A stretch of 64,000 bases of DNA, taken from Aquimarina sp. BL5 (lineage in GTDB: Bacteria > Bacteroidota > Bacteroidia > Flavobacteriales > Flavobacteriaceae). The stretch covers positions 5,554,501 to 5,618,500 of the forward strand of contig NZ_CP031963.1 in NCBI RefSeq assembly GCF_003443675.1, written 5' to 3'. Both the position numbers and the translations under genes were made by a program. This document shows positions 7,653-16,986 of the stretch, one piece after another. Below the pieces are notes generated by a model. That model made no database searches. It was not told the DNA's origin and worked only from the letters and a program-made list of their open reading frames with translations. Positions within the stretch are counted from its first letter, which is position 1; each line of letters starts with the position of its first letter.

Positions 7653-9386
7653 ATGGAAACACAAACGCAAACAATAGAAAAGGAAGCAAAAGAAACTACC
7701 GGTATTATGACTGGAGCAGAAGCTGTAATACATTGTCTGTTAGCAGAAGGTGTGGATCTTATTTATGGATATCCCGGTGGAGCGATCATGCCCGTTTATG
7801 ATGAGCTTTATAAGTTTCAGGATAAATTACAGCATGTACTTACTAGACATGAACAAGGAGCGACACATGCTGCGCAAGGATATGCCAGAACAAGTGGTAA
7901 AGTCGGTGTAGCAATTGCAACATCTGGACCAGGAGCGACGAATTTCGTTACAGGAATAGCGGATGCTCAGATCGATTCTACCCCTATGGTATGTATTACA
8001 GGGCAAGTAGGTTCTCATTTATTAGGATCTGATGCTTTTCAAGAAACAGATATTATTGGAATTTCTACACCAATCACTAAATGGAATCATCAGGTAACCA
8101 AAGCAGAAGATATTCCTACTGTGTTAGCCAAAGCATTTTATATTGCGCGTTCTGGTCGTCCTGGTCCGGTTTTAATCGATATAACAAAAGACGCTCAGTT
8201 TGGTGAGCTTGATTTTAAATATGTAAAATGTAAGGGAGTAAGAAGCTATAAACCAGTTCCTGAAACTGATCCTAAAACATTAGAGCAAGCTGCTAGTTTG
8301 ATTAACAATGCAAAAAAACCAATGATTGTTTTTGGTCAAGGAGTTATTCTTGGCGAAGCAGAGGAAGAATTAAAAAACTTTATTGAGAAAACTAAAATTC
8401 CATCTGCTTGGACAATTTTAGGGTTATCAGCATTACCAACTGCACATCCACTTAATGTGGGTATGGTGGGGATGCACGGTAATTATGGGCCTAATAAACT
8501 TACGAATGAATGCGACCTCCTCTTAGCGATAGGAATGCGTTTCGATGATCGTGTAACGGGTAATTTAGAAACGTACGCAAAACAGGCTAAAGTAATTCAT
8601 TTTGAAATTGACCCTGCAGAAGTAAATAAAAATGTGAAGGCGGATGTAGCAGTTATGGGTGATGTAAAAAATACACTCGCAGAAATACTTCCGATGGTTG
8701 AGTCTAGTAATCACAACGCTTGGTTACAAGAGTTTAAAGATTTTGACACTATAGAATATGATAAGGTGATCAAAGAGGAGTTATATCCTTCTAAAGAAGG
8801 TCTTTCTATGGGAGAGGTGCTTAGAGGTATTAATGAGGAAACAAAAGGAGATGCTGTTATTGTTTCTGATGTTGGACAACACCAAATGATAGCCTGTAGG
8901 TATGCTGAGTTTATAAAATCTAAAAGTAACGTTACTTCTGGTGGTTTAGGAACCATGGGATTTGCATTACCTGCTGCGATTGGAGCGAAAATGGGAGCCC
9001 CAGAGAGAGAAGTTGTAGCTATTATTGGCGATGGTGGATATCAAATGACCATACAAGAATTGGGAACTATTTTTCAGACTAGAGTTCCTGTAAAGATTGT
9101 AGTTCTTAATAATGATTTCCTAGGAATGGTACGTCAATGGCAACAATTGTTTTTTGATAAGCGATATGCATCTACAGAAATGGTGAATCCAGATTTTGTA
9201 ATGATTGCAAAGGGATATCATATAGAAGCCAAAAAAGTAACAAAAAGAGAAGACTTGCCAGGTGCTATTGCAGAAATGATAGCTTCAAAAGAACCATATT
9301 TTTTAGAAGTATGTGTAGAAAAAGAAAATAACGTGTTTCCGATGATACCTACAGGGGCATCGGTTTCGGATATAAGATTAGAGTAA
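7653..9386 (+). CDS. ilvB: Acetolactate synthase large subunit
   Basis: A 577-residue thiamine diphosphate enzyme making acetolactate and acetohydroxybutyrate from pyruvate (plus 2-oxobutyrate). Seen are the N-terminal pyrimidine-binding segment GYPGGAIMPVYDEL with catalytic Glu in RHEQGATHAAQGYAR, the central FAD/NAD-fold domain, and the C-terminal ThDP motif IGDGGYQMTIQELGTI then NNDFLGMVRQWQQ. Length is usual. About 110 bases separate it from ilvD, occupied by a dispersed palindrome; ilvN follows 51 bases later. Confidence 0.96.
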   Translation: METQTQTIEKEAKETTGIMTGAEAVIHCLLAEGVDLIYGYPGGAIMPVYDELYKFQDKLQHVLTRHEQGATHAAQGYARTSGKVGVAIATSGPGATNFVTGIADAQIDSTPMVCITGQVGSHLLGSDAFQETDIIGISTPITKWNHQVTKAEDIPTVLAKAFYIARSGRPGPVLIDITKDAQFGELDFKYVKCKGVRSYKPVPETDPKTLEQAASLINNAKKPMIVFGQGVILGEAEEELKNFIEKTKIPSAWTILGLSALPTAHPLNVGMVGMHGNYGPNKLTNECDLLLAIGMRFDDRVTGNLETYAKQAKVIHFEIDPAEVNKNVKADVAVMGDVKNTLAEILPMVESSNHNAWLQEFKDFDTIEYDKVIKEELYPSKEGLSMGEVLRGINEETKGDAVIVSDVGQHQMIACRYAEFIKSKSNVTSGGLGTMGFALPAAIGAKMGAPEREVVAIIGDGGYQMTIQELGTIFQTRVPVKIVVLNNDFLGMVRQWQQLFFDKRYASTEMVNPDFVMIAKGYHIEAKKVTKREDLPGAIAEMIASKEPYFLEVCVEKENNVFPMIPTGASVSDIRLE

Positions 9387-9392
9387 TAAGAA

Positions 9393-9424
9393 GGTTGCCA
9401 TTCTAGTGTAGGCTAGAATCTATA
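9393..9424. repeat. Dispersed imperfect palindrome in ilvB-ilvN gap
   Basis: GCCATTCTAGTGTAG followed by CTAGAATCTA forms a hairpin (ATTCTAG with CTAGAAT, loop TGTAGG). It belongs to the same family as the segments at 7581-7612 and 35565-35595. Confidence 0.55.
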
Positions 9425-9437
9425 AAATGATATAAAA

Positions 9438-9971
9438 ATGGAGAGAGAATGTTATACCATATCAGTATATACTGAAAATAATATAGGATTGTTGAATAGA
9501 ATATCAGCAATCTTCCTGAAACGTCATATTAATTTAGATAGTATGACAGCATCTGTTTCAGAAATTAAAGATGTTTTTCGATTTACAATTGTAGTAAAAA
9601 TAACCGAAGAACAGGTTAAGAAATTGGTAGGTCAGATAGAAAAGCAAATCGAGGTTATTAAAGCGTTTTATCATAAAGATGATGAAACGATTTATCAGGA
9701 AACTGCTTTGTTTAAAGTAGCATCAAAACTTCTGTTTGAAGAAAGGCAAATACAAAATGTTATAAAAGAAAGTAATTCAAACATTGTCACGGTAACCCCA
9801 GAGTTTTTTGTTTTGGAAAAAACAGGAAGACGTAAAGAGGTGGAAGAGTTGTATGATAAATTAGAACCTTATGGGTTAATGCAATTTGTACGCTCAGGAA
9901 GAATTGCTGTTACAAAAGAAAAAATGCATATATCAAAAATAATAGAAAGTTTTGGAGTAGAGACTGTGTAA
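9438..9971 (+). CDS. ilvN: Acetolactate synthase small regulatory subunit
   Basis: A 177-residue regulatory subunit. The N-terminal ACT domain starts YTISVYTENNIGLLNRISAIF and gives valine feedback control in characterised relatives; the C-terminal ALS_ss_C domain continues ETALFKVASKL to the end. Length is typical of the IlvH/IlvN class with a full C-terminal domain. It lies between ilvB and ilvC in the operon. Confidence 0.94.
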   Translation: MERECYTISVYTENNIGLLNRISAIFLKRHINLDSMTASVSEIKDVFRFTIVVKITEEQVKKLVGQIEKQIEVIKAFYHKDDETIYQETALFKVASKLLFEERQIQNVIKESNSNIVTVTPEFFVLEKTGRRKEVEELYDKLEPYGLMQFVRSGRIAVTKEKMHISKIIESFGVETV

Positions 9972-9985
9972 GGGATAGTAACGGC

Positions 9986-10050
9986 ATCTTTTTCTACGTC
10001 AGTTCGAGTGTCCGCCCAAGGCGGATGTATCGAGAACCAGTAGAAAAGAT
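9986..10050. repeat. 65-base nested hairpin repeat in ilvN-ilvC gap
   Basis: Outer arms ATCTTTTTCTAC (from 9986) and GTAGAAAAGAT (to 10050), middle arms TTCGA and TCGA, and a core TCCGCC-CAA-GGCGGA at 10011-10025 make a nested inverted repeat. The core is shared with other dispersed units in the window (10067-10081, 26199-26213, 31684-31698, 36763-36780). It appears to be a REP-like non-coding element. Confidence 0.65.
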
Positions 10051-10066
10051 ATAGTGAATAGCCCGA

Positions 10067-10081
10067 TCCGCCTCAGGCGGA
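10067..10081. repeat. TCCGCC-N3-GGCGGA palindrome
   Basis: Perfect 6-bp arms with loop TCA, 41 bases after the copy in the preceding hairpin. This is the second unit in the ilvN-ilvC gap. Confidence 0.6.
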
Positions 10082-10165
10082 ATACACCAAAAGAAAAATA
10101 AACAACTAAAATCAAAATTAAATAGATTTCCGTGTAAACGGAAGTAACCACAAATTAAGAAGGAA

Positions 10166-11641
10166 ATGGCAAATTATTTTAATACGCTATCATTAAGAGA
10201 TCAATTAACACAATTAGGAAAATGTAGATTTATGGACTCCTCTGAGTTTACGGACGGAGTTGAAGCACTTAAAGGGAAAAAAATTGTCATAGTAGGTTGC
10301 GGAGCACAAGGACTGAATCAAGGATTGAATATGAGAGATTCTGGATTGGATATTTCATATACACTTCGTGAAGCTGCGATCAAAGAACAAAGACAATCTT
10401 ATAAGAATGCTACTGATAATGGTTTTGCTGTGGGAACTTATGAAGAATTAGTCCCTAATGCAGATGTAGTGATCAACCTTACACCGGATAAGCAACATAC
10501 TCAGGTAGTAAACACGGTGATGCCTTTAATGAAAAAAGGAGCAACATTATCGTATTCGCATGGATTTAATATTGTAGAAGAAGGAATGCAGGTTAGAGAG
10601 GATCTTACTGTAATTATGGTAGCACCAAAATGTCCTGGTTCTGAGGTTAGAGAAGAGTACAAAAGAGGGTTTGGAGTACCAACGCTTATAGCAGTACATC
10701 CAGAGAATGATCCTCAAGGTCACGGATTAGCTCAGGCAAAGGCATATGCAGTAGGAACTGGTGGTGATAGAGCAGGAGTATTAGAGTCTTCTTTTGTTGC
10801 AGAAGTGAAATCTGATCTTATGGGTGAGCAAACAATTCTTTGTGGGCTTTTACAGACAGGTTCTATTCTTTGTTTTGATAAGATGGTAGAAAAGGGAATC
10901 GATGCAGGATACGCTTCTAAATTAATTCAATATGGATGGGAAACCATTACAGAAGGATTGAAATATGGAGGTATTACAAATATGATGGATAGATTATCAA
11001 ATCCTTCGAAAATAAAAGCATTCGAGCTTTCTGAAGAGTTAAAAGATATTATGCGTCCATTGTTCCAAAAGCATATGGATGATATTATCGGTGGTCATTT
11101 TTCTAAAACGATGATGGAAGATTGGGCAAACGATGATAAAAACTTGTTGTCCTGGAGAGCCGCAACCGGTGAAACAGCATTTGAAAAAACACCAGCTGGT
11201 AACGTAGAAATTTCTGAACAGGAATTTTATGATAATGGAGTATTAATGGTTGCTATGGTAAGAGCAGGAGTAGAACTTGCTTTTGAAGCAATGACTTCAT
11301 CCGGTATTATCGAAGAATCTGCTTATTATGAATCCTTACATGAAACTCCACTCATAGCTAATACGATTGCACGTAAGAAGTTATTCGAAATGAACAGAGT
11401 AATTTCGGATACTGCAGAGTATGGATGTTATTTGTTTGATCATGCGTGTAAACCTTTATTAGGTGATTTTATGAAAAAGATTGATACAGATGTGATCGGT
11501 AAATCTTATGATGTAGGTAAAAGTAATGGAGTAGATAATGCAAAGTTAATTGAAGTAAATGCAGCATTAAGAAATCATCCTATAGAAATAGTAGGGGCAA
11601 GATTAAGAGCTTCTATGACGGCCATGAAGCCAATAGTGTAA
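10166..11641 (+). CDS. ilvC: Ketol-acid reductoisomerase, class II
   Basis: A 491-residue long-form (class II, E. coli-like) enzyme that isomerises and reduces acetolactate or acetohydroxybutyrate with NADPH and Mg2+. The N-terminal Rossmann motif [18 protein letters not shown] lies at about 43-60, followed by LTPDKQH and [15 protein letters not shown]. The doubled C-terminal knotted domain explains the length compared with about 330 residues in class I. It is preceded by two palindromic repeats and followed by a methyltransferase gene in the same direction. Confidence 0.95.
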   Translation: MANYFNTLSLRDQLTQLGKCRFMDSSEFTDGVEALKGKKIVIVGCGAQGLNQGLNMRDSGLDISYTLREAAIKEQRQSYKNATDNGFAVGTYEELVPNADVVINLTPDKQHTQVVNTVMPLMKKGATLSYSHGFNIVEEGMQVREDLTVIMVAPKCPGSEVREEYKRGFGVPTLIAVHPENDPQGHGLAQAKAYAVGTGGDRAGVLESSFVAEVKSDLMGEQTILCGLLQTGSILCFDKMVEKGIDAGYASKLIQYGWETITEGLKYGGITNMMDRLSNPSKIKAFELSEELKDIMRPLFQKHMDDIIGGHFSKTMMEDWANDDKNLLSWRAATGETAFEKTPAGNVEISEQEFYDNGVLMVAMVRAGVELAFEAMTSSGIIEESAYYESLHETPLIANTIARKKLFEMNRVISDTAEYGCYLFDHACKPLLGDFMKKIDTDVIGKSYDVGKSNGVDNAKLIEVNAALRNHPIEIVGARLRASMTAMKPIV

Positions 11642-11785
11642 TTTATAATTTATTTGTCTAGCTGGGTCTGTCGAAGTTTTTTTGAGATGTGTATTGTGTA
11701 ATCTTTGATGGACTCAGACTAGAGAAATTGTTGATCACTTTTTTTGTATACTATTTGTGGTGATTGTTTTTAAAAGTCATATGAA

Positions 11786-12364
11786 ATGAATGATCTTGTT
11801 GTGGCTTATAAGCCCGCCATTTATAATTTAATAGAAGAAAAGTCTAGAGAGATCGGTTTTACCATGCCATCCGATCTTTATGTTGGATCTTTGTTGAAAA
11901 CATTAATATCTTCAAAACCTAAATCTAATATATTAGAATTAGGAACTGGAATTGGTTTGTCATTGTCTTGGATGATTGATGGAATGGATTCAGAATCAAA
12001 ACTGATAACAATAGATAATGATCCGACTTTAATAAGTATTGCTCAGGATTTTTTTGGTAACGATCATAGAGTATCCATTGTTTGTGAAGATGGAACAAAA
12101 TGGTTGCGAACATACAAAGGAAACAAATTTGATTTGGTTTTTGCTGATGCGTGGCCGGGTAAATATAGTGAGATAGATGAAGCGCTGGAATTGATCAAAA
12201 TTGGTGGTTTTTATGTGGTTGATGATATGAGTGCTCAGGAAAATTGGCCAGATGGACACCAGAAAAATGTAGATCAATTAATAGGATATTTAGAAGGAAG
12301 AGAAGATATTTTTTTGACTAAAATGAATTGGTCTACTGGATTAGTTATCGCAGTAAAAAAGTAA
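11786..12364 (+). CDS. SAM-dependent O-methyltransferase-like protein
   Basis: A 192-residue class I methyltransferase. Motif I ILELGTGIGLSLSWM (about 50-64), an acidic residue ending the next strand in LITIDNDP, and a later FADAWPGKYSEIDEALELI plus GGFYVVDDM resemble the COG4122 (predicted O-methyltransferase) group. The substrate is unknown. It sits inside the ilv operon, 144 bases after ilvC and only 8 bases before the ilvA ATG, so it is co-transcribed with amino-acid synthesis genes. A moonlighting or tRNA/small-molecule role cannot be told from sequence. Confidence 0.85.
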   Translation: MNDLVVAYKPAIYNLIEEKSREIGFTMPSDLYVGSLLKTLISSKPKSNILELGTGIGLSLSWMIDGMDSESKLITIDNDPTLISIAQDFFGNDHRVSIVCEDGTKWLRTYKGNKFDLVFADAWPGKYSEIDEALELIKIGGFYVVDDMSAQENWPDGHQKNVDQLIGYLEGREDIFLTKMNWSTGLVIAVKK

Positions 12365-12372
12365 TAAGAAAA

Positions 12373-13638
12373 ATGAATACAGAAGTAACTACATATTTTC
12401 CGGAATTAGAAGATATACAAAAGGCTGCCTCTACTATAAAGGAGGTTTCTATGGTTACTCCCTTAATGAATAGTATTCGTTATTCCAGAATGTACGGTGC
12501 TAATGTACTATTAAAAAGAGAAGATCTACAACGAGTTAGGTCTTATAAAATTAGAGGGGCTTTTAATAAGATTAGTTCTCTAACTAAAAAGCAATTTGCT
12601 AAGGGTGTTGTATGTGCTAGTGCAGGAAATCATGCCCAAGGTGTCGCTTTTGCTTGTCATCATTTAGAAATACAAGGTACTATTTATATGCCATCTGTAA
12701 CACCAAAACAAAAGGTAGAACAGACCCAAATGTTTGGTGGAGAATATGTGAAAATTGTTCTAGAAGGGGATACCTTTGATGATGCGTCCAAAGCTGCAAA
12801 AGAATTATGTATTAAAGAAGGAAAAACCTTTGTTCATCCGTTTGATGATCCTAAAACTATCGAAGGGCAAGGAACGATAGGATTGGAGATTTTTAAGCAA
12901 ACTGATGATCCGATTGATTACATTTTTGTAGCAATTGGAGGAGGAGGCCTCGCTTCGGGATTATGTGGAGCAATGAAAGCATTATCTCCTAAAACTAAAA
13001 TTATTGGTGTAGAACCAAAAGGAGCGCCTTCTATGCTGACTTCGATTCAGCGAAATAAGAATACAGAGATTTTCGATATCGATAAGTTTATTGATGGAGC
13101 AGCAGTGCAAAAAGTAGGAGATTTAAATTTTGATATTTGTAAATCTCACTTGTCCGATATGATCACAGTGCCAGAAGGGTTGGTGTGTCAAACTATTTTA
13201 GACTTATATAATAGAGATGCTATTGTGGTAGAACCGGCCGGAGCTTTAACGCTGGCAGCTTTAGCAGCTTACAAGGATAAAATAAAAGGTAAAAATGTGG
13301 TTTGCATTGTTAGTGGAAGTAATAACGATATCACTCGTACTGCCGAAATTAAAGAACGAGCATTGCTATTTGCAGACCTAAAACATTATTTCATTGTTCG
13401 TTTTCCACAAAGAGCAGGAGCGCTGAAACAGTTTGTTGGAGAAATTTTAGGCCCTAATGACGATATTACACATTTTGAATATTCTAAAAAATCAAGCAGA
13501 GAAAATGGCCCTGCCGTCGTTGGTATAGAGCTTAAAGATAAAAATGATCTACAACCACTTATTTCTCGTATGAAAAAGCATAACTTCTTTGGGGATTATC
13601 TTAATGATAAACCGGATCTTTTTCAGTTTTTGGTTTGA
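12373..13638 (+). CDS. ilvA: Threonine dehydratase (threonine ammonia-lyase)
   Basis: A 421-residue PLP enzyme that converts threonine to 2-oxobutyrate, the first step of isoleucine synthesis. The PLP lysine is K59 in VRSYKIRGAFNKI, the phosphate-binding loop is AIGGGGLASG, and the C-terminal ACT-like regulatory domain includes HYFIVRFPQRAGALKQFV. The ATG at 12373 (MNTEVTTYFP) is chosen because it falls after the methyltransferase stop; an upstream alternative at 12328 would overlap that gene. It is the last gene of the ilv operon and converges with a minus-strand gene 6 bases later. Confidence 0.95.
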   Translation: MNTEVTTYFPELEDIQKAASTIKEVSMVTPLMNSIRYSRMYGANVLLKREDLQRVRSYKIRGAFNKISSLTKKQFAKGVVCASAGNHAQGVAFACHHLEIQGTIYMPSVTPKQKVEQTQMFGGEYVKIVLEGDTFDDASKAAKELCIKEGKTFVHPFDDPKTIEGQGTIGLEIFKQTDDPIDYIFVAIGGGGLASGLCGAMKALSPKTKIIGVEPKGAPSMLTSIQRNKNTEIFDIDKFIDGAAVQKVGDLNFDICKSHLSDMITVPEGLVCQTILDLYNRDAIVVEPAGALTLAALAAYKDKIKGKNVVCIVSGSNNDITRTAEIKERALLFADLKHYFIVRFPQRAGALKQFVGEILGPNDDITHFEYSKKSSRENGPAVVGIELKDKNDLQPLISRMKKHNFFGDYLNDKPDLFQFLV

Positions 13639-13644
13639 TGAGTT

Positions 13645-14028
13645 TTATTGTTCCAGAAGTCCATCAGCAATCCAATCTTCTACAATATCTATAGTAGCTT
13701 GCGGCATTCTTCCTGATTCAGGCATCACGTTAAAAGCGTTTGTTGTAGCGATTCTATTAAACAATCCTCGGTTATTTACTGCATCTACAACTTGATCATA
13801 TGTCAATAACATCATAATGGCACCTTGATCTAGAGGATCTCCGTGACACTCGATACAATTAGAGTCTATTATGGTTTTTACATGAGCAGTATAGGTAGAG
13901 GTTTGTCCTGGAATCGGGTCTGGATCTACAATTACTTCAGGTTCTGTTGGACTATCATCACTGCCACCGCAGCTTAATAAAACAATTGTAAATAACGATA
14001 ACAATAGCAGTGTTGTTGGGGATTTCAT
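13645..14028 (-). CDS. Cytochrome c-like lipoprotein
   Basis: A 127-residue lipoprotein. The start at 14028 gives MKSPTTLLLLSLFTIVLLSCGG, a signal with lipobox ending in Cys at about residue 20, then an acidic low-complexity linker (SDDSPTEPEVIVDPDP). The mature domain has one haem-binding motif CIECH and a candidate distal Met ligand in NVMPESGRMP. It is probably a small outer-membrane or periplasmic electron carrier. A longer start 12 codons upstream is possible but would bury the signal peptide. Confidence 0.8.
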   Translation of the reverse strand: MKSPTTLLLLSLFTIVLLSCGGSDDSPTEPEVIVDPDPIPGQTSTYTAHVKTIIDSNCIECHGDPLDQGAIMMLLTYDQVVDAVNNRGLFNRIATTNAFNVMPESGRMPQATIDIVEDWIADGLLEQ

Positions 14029-14117
14029 AGTTCTTTTGTTTTTTTTAATATAGCAAATATTCATTGGAATGAGTAAGCTGCTTATTTCACAACTATAACG
14101 AAAAGATTATTGATAAA

Positions 14118-14660
14118 TTATAGTGCAAGCTGAACATTGTATTCCTTTAATAGTTCCAGATGATCTTCAAGTTTAAATTCTGATGCTTTAAAACGATCTC
14201 TTCTGGCTTTAACATCTTCTTTACGATTGATACTTCTTACAAAACGACGTACGGCTGTTTCATTTTCTAAAACTAAACCTGGAACAGGAACACTTTTTCC
14301 TTCAGAGTCTTTCGCAACCATGCTAAAATAACTAGAATTACAATGCTTAACTTTGCCAGTCATAATATTTTCTGATTCTACACGCACTCCAACTACCATA
14401 GAAGTAGTACCTACGTTGTTTATAGAAGCTTTCATAGTCACCAGTTCACCAACTTCTATTGGTTTTAGAAAATCTACTTTATCTACACTGGCGGTGACAC
14501 AATAGGTTTCAGAATGTTTAGATGCGCAGGCAAATGCAATTTGATCCATTAAAGAAAGGATATAACCCCCATGTATTTTTCCGCTAAAATTAGAATGAGA
14601 AGGAAGCATTAATTCTGAAATGACAACTCTGGATTGTCTGGCGGTTTTATATTTTTTCAT
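14118..14660 (-). CDS. Acyl-CoA thioesterase, hotdog fold
   Basis: A 180-residue hotdog-domain protein. The segment SNFSGKIHGGYILSLMDQIAFACASKH carries the N-x(3)-G-x-IHGG and Asp motif of the BFIT/YciA-like acyl-CoA thioesterases, followed by VDFLKPIEVGELV. It probably hydrolyses acyl-CoAs in the cytoplasm; chain length preference is not readable. The basic C-terminal tail after residue 140 is an extension. It is followed 5' by an oppositely unrelated small gene starting 13 bases away. Confidence 0.85.
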   Translation of the reverse strand: MKKYKTARQSRVVISELMLPSHSNFSGKIHGGYILSLMDQIAFACASKHSETYCVTASVDKVDFLKPIEVGELVTMKASINNVGTTSMVVGVRVESENIMTGKVKHCNSSYFSMVAKDSEGKSVPVPGLVLENETAVRRFVRSINRKEDVKARRDRFKASEFKLEDHLELLKEYNVQLAL

Positions 14661-14672
14661 GAGCTATATTTA

Positions 14673-15038
14673 TTATTTTCTAAAATGTGGTGATTCTTCT
14701 TCTTCTACATCAGTGACAAAATACTTAGAATCTCCTAACCAAGTAATCGTTGCAAAACGTTCTTTGTATTTCAATTTCACATATCTCCCTTGGAATTCTT
14801 CCAGTTTTTTGATGACTTCTTCATTTTTACCTTCAACAGAAAAACTAAATATCTGAGCTCCTGATATTCCTTGACTGATTTCACCTTCCCAGGTTTTAAA
14901 CATCAAACCTTTATTACTAAACTTAATGAGTTCTCCACTTCGTACACCTTCACTATAAGTAGCAAAATATACGGTGGCATACCAAATACCAAAAAGGATA
15001 GTAATGGCTAAAATTATTAGGGCTAATATTTTTTTCAT
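14673..15038 (-). CDS. Small membrane-anchored protein, function unknown
   Basis: A 121-residue protein with one N-terminal membrane helix (about residues 3-24) and a likely beta-rich soluble domain with motifs SGVRSGELIKFSNKGL-like and TWEGE at about 38-58. Proteins of this look in Flavobacteriaceae are sometimes labelled 6-phosphogluconate dehydrogenase; nothing here supports that enzyme, since there is no Rossmann motif and the length is far too short. It lies 12 bases downstream-to-start from the thioesterase gene and 19 from the serine hydrolase, suggesting an operon. Confidence 0.75.
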   Translation of the reverse strand: MKKILALIILAITILFGIWYATVYFATYSEGVRSGELIKFSNKGLMFKTWEGEISQGISGAQIFSFSVEGKNEEVIKKLEEFQGRYVKLKYKERFATITWLGDSKYFVTDVEEEESPHFRK

Positions 15039-15057
15039 ACGTACTTAGTTGATGTTT

Positions 15058-16218
15058 TTAGAAAGCTTCATATACTTTGGTTACAAATTCGTCAATTTGG
15101 CTGGGTTCTAACCATCTAGTTACAATAACCAGATTTTGTTTTTGATCAATTACAATAAAGTTACCACCAAAACCTGCAGCATAGAATAGATGTTCTGGTA
15201 AACCTTGCCAATGGCGAGTCCCTTTTTGGTTTAACCACCACATAAATCCATAATTAGCATTAGCTTTAGAAGATTTGGTAGCTTCCGTTATCCAGTTTTT
15301 AGAAATCAACTCCTGATTTTTCCATGTTCCATTATTCATAAACAATAACCCAAAACGTGCTTGATCTTTGGTGTTTATAAATAATCCTCCTCCAGAATGT
15401 CCACCACCACTTACTGATTGCATTTTAGTGCCATCAATAGTGCCCCAGGAATTATCATAACCGTACCATCGCCATGTCGTTGACGCTCCGATGGGATCCA
15501 TAATTTTTTCTTTAAGAACTTTTGGTAAGGGCTTCCTCCAAACATTTAGCAACGAATATGCCAATACGTTTACCCGAACATCATTGTATTCGAAAACGGT
15601 TCCTGGTTCATTTAATTTCCTGAATTTCCAATCGTTGATGCCTCCTTCTTTTGGCGGACGATCAGCCCAATCATATCCTCCCCATAATTGTCCTGACCAA
15701 TCCGAAGATTGTGTTAACAAGTGACGCCAGTTTATTTTTTTATTGTGAGCACCATCATAGGTGTGATCCCAGACATAATTATAGGCAAAATCATCTACAG
15801 AATTGATCAATTTTTCGTCAATGGCTAATCCAGCAACAGTTGATAAATAACTTTTAGTAACACTAAAAGTCATATCTACACGATCTACATCTCCCCATTT
15901 GGCAATGATATATCCATCTTTTAGAATCAAACCGGCAGGAGCACCTCTTTTTTTAGTGGGGCCTAATATTTTATGATAAGGCTCTCTTGCAAAACCTTTT
16001 AGTATGGCTAGGCGCAAATCTTTAGATCCTGAATATTCATTGCCTTTAGCATACTGGACAGCTTCGTTAAGTTTAGTAGTATTTATCTTAAATTCCGAAG
16101 GGCTTTTTTCGTCCCAGTTTCCACGTTCGGGAAAATAGGTTTGTTGGGCATTTGCAAAATGAAAAGCAATTCCAAAAAGGAATAGTAATATGCAAGTCTT
16201 TAAAAATTGGTTTTTCAT
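15058..16218 (-). CDS. Secreted serine hydrolase, beta-lactamase class C fold
   Basis: A 386-residue exported protein with a signal peptide (LLFLFGIAFHFANAQQ, cleavage near 25). The SxxK catalytic motif appears in MTFSVTKSYLS, the Tyr motif is likely in FEYNDVRVN, and a C-terminal HxG-like strand is replaced by AAGFGGNF. It belongs to the penicillin-binding/beta-lactamase-related esterase family. The true substrate is unknown; resistance to antibiotics should not be assumed. The neighbouring membrane protein gene ends 4 bases before its start. Confidence 0.88.
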   Translation of the reverse strand: MKNQFLKTCILLFLFGIAFHFANAQQTYFPERGNWDEKSPSEFKINTTKLNEAVQYAKGNEYSGSKDLRLAILKGFAREPYHKILGPTKKRGAPAGLILKDGYIIAKWGDVDRVDMTFSVTKSYLSTVAGLAIDEKLINSVDDFAYNYVWDHTYDGAHNKKINWRHLLTQSSDWSGQLWGGYDWADRPPKEGGINDWKFRKLNEPGTVFEYNDVRVNVLAYSLLNVWRKPLPKVLKEKIMDPIGASTTWRWYGYDNSWGTIDGTKMQSVSGGGHSGGGLFINTKDQARFGLLFMNNGTWKNQELISKNWITEATKSSKANANYGFMWWLNQKGTRHWQGLPEHLFYAAGFGGNFIVIDQKQNLVIVTRWLEPSQIDEFVTKVYEAF

Positions 16219-16222
16219 TTCA

Positions 16223-16570
16223 TCAGTTTTGAGTGATCATTTTATTTTTAACTACTTTTCTTACAGTAATCAGAAAACCTATAGCAAATAATAGGGTGCC
16301 TAAAAATGAACCTATTTGCAATATGTATAATATAGTCGCATACTGCTCTGCTCCTAAAAATACATAAAATGCTATTGAAGAACTAGATAGAATAGTGCAT
16401 AGTGTCATTAATAAACTACCTATCAATAATAGGATTCTTTCTATACTAGAACCCATTTTTCGATAGAAATATATACTAACTACAAAAATAAAAATTTGAG
16501 TAATTGAACTAAAAACTCCAATGATGAGATATTTTATGATTTCTAAAAAATCAGGATATGCTTGTTCCAT
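16223..16570 (-). CDS. Four-helix membrane protein A
   Basis: A 115-residue hydrophobic protein with about four membrane helices (around 11-31, 40-60, 62-80, 83-105). It is a paralogue of the next gene: both share a YLIKGSS/YLMKIGS-like second helix start (KMGSSIERILLLIGS versus KIGSKTDGVLILIGN) and end with a basic tail after the last helix (VRKVVKNK versus MKKVIKTK). Function is not recognised. Confidence 0.75.
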   Translation of the reverse strand: MEQAYPDFLEIIKYLIIGVFSSITQIFIFVVSIYFYRKMGSSIERILLLIGSLLMTLCTILSSSSIAFYVFLGAEQYATILYILQIGSFLGTLLFAIGFLITVRKVVKNKMITQN

Positions 16571-16594
16571 GGATCTGTAGTTTGTTCTATTGAT

Positions 16595-16975
16595 TTATGA
16601 TGTGGTATCTTCTGTAACACTGTCTATAATTGTTCCCGTTAATGATTTTGTTTTTATGACCTTCTTCATCAAAAGAAATACTCCTATCACAAATAATATG
16701 GAACCAATAAATGATAAGATGGAAAGAGCTGTAGATATATAAGAATAGTAATAACCATCCCAACTTTGGTAAACAGAAAGTTGAATAAATAATATCTGGT
16801 TAACAACAATGGATAGAAAAAGAATAATATTTCCGATCAGTATCAAAACTCCATCTGTTTTGGAACCTATTTTCATTAAATAATAAATACTGATCACAAT
16901 AAATATTATTGTCGGTATTGCATAAAATAGTCCTGTCAATAATTGAATTATAACTGGAGCGACATCTGATTCCAT
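16595..16975 (-). CDS. Four-helix membrane protein B
   Basis: A 126-residue paralogue of the adjacent 115-residue membrane protein, with four predicted helices and a short Thr/Ser-rich acidic tail. The tandem arrangement with 24 bases between indicates local duplication and probable co-expression. Function is unknown. Confidence 0.75.
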   Translation of the reverse strand: MESDVAPVIIQLLTGLFYAIPTIIFIVISIYYLMKIGSKTDGVLILIGNIILFLSIVVNQILFIQLSVYQSWDGYYYSYISTALSILSFIGSILFVIGVFLLMKKVIKTKSLTGTIIDSVTEDTTS

Positions 16976-16986
16976 AAGTATTTAGA

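Noticed and set aside
12328..12372. Upstream start for ilvA
   Set aside because: It would overlap the methyltransferase by 37 bases and add residues unlike the family; ATG 12373 fits.
13589..13795. Plus-strand ORF after ilvA
   Set aside because: It is antisense to the cytochrome-like lipoprotein and overlaps the end of ilvA; no features.
14673..15038. 6-phosphogluconate dehydrogenase label for this small gene
   Set aside because: No NAD(P) motif and only 121 residues; the label would be a propagated error.
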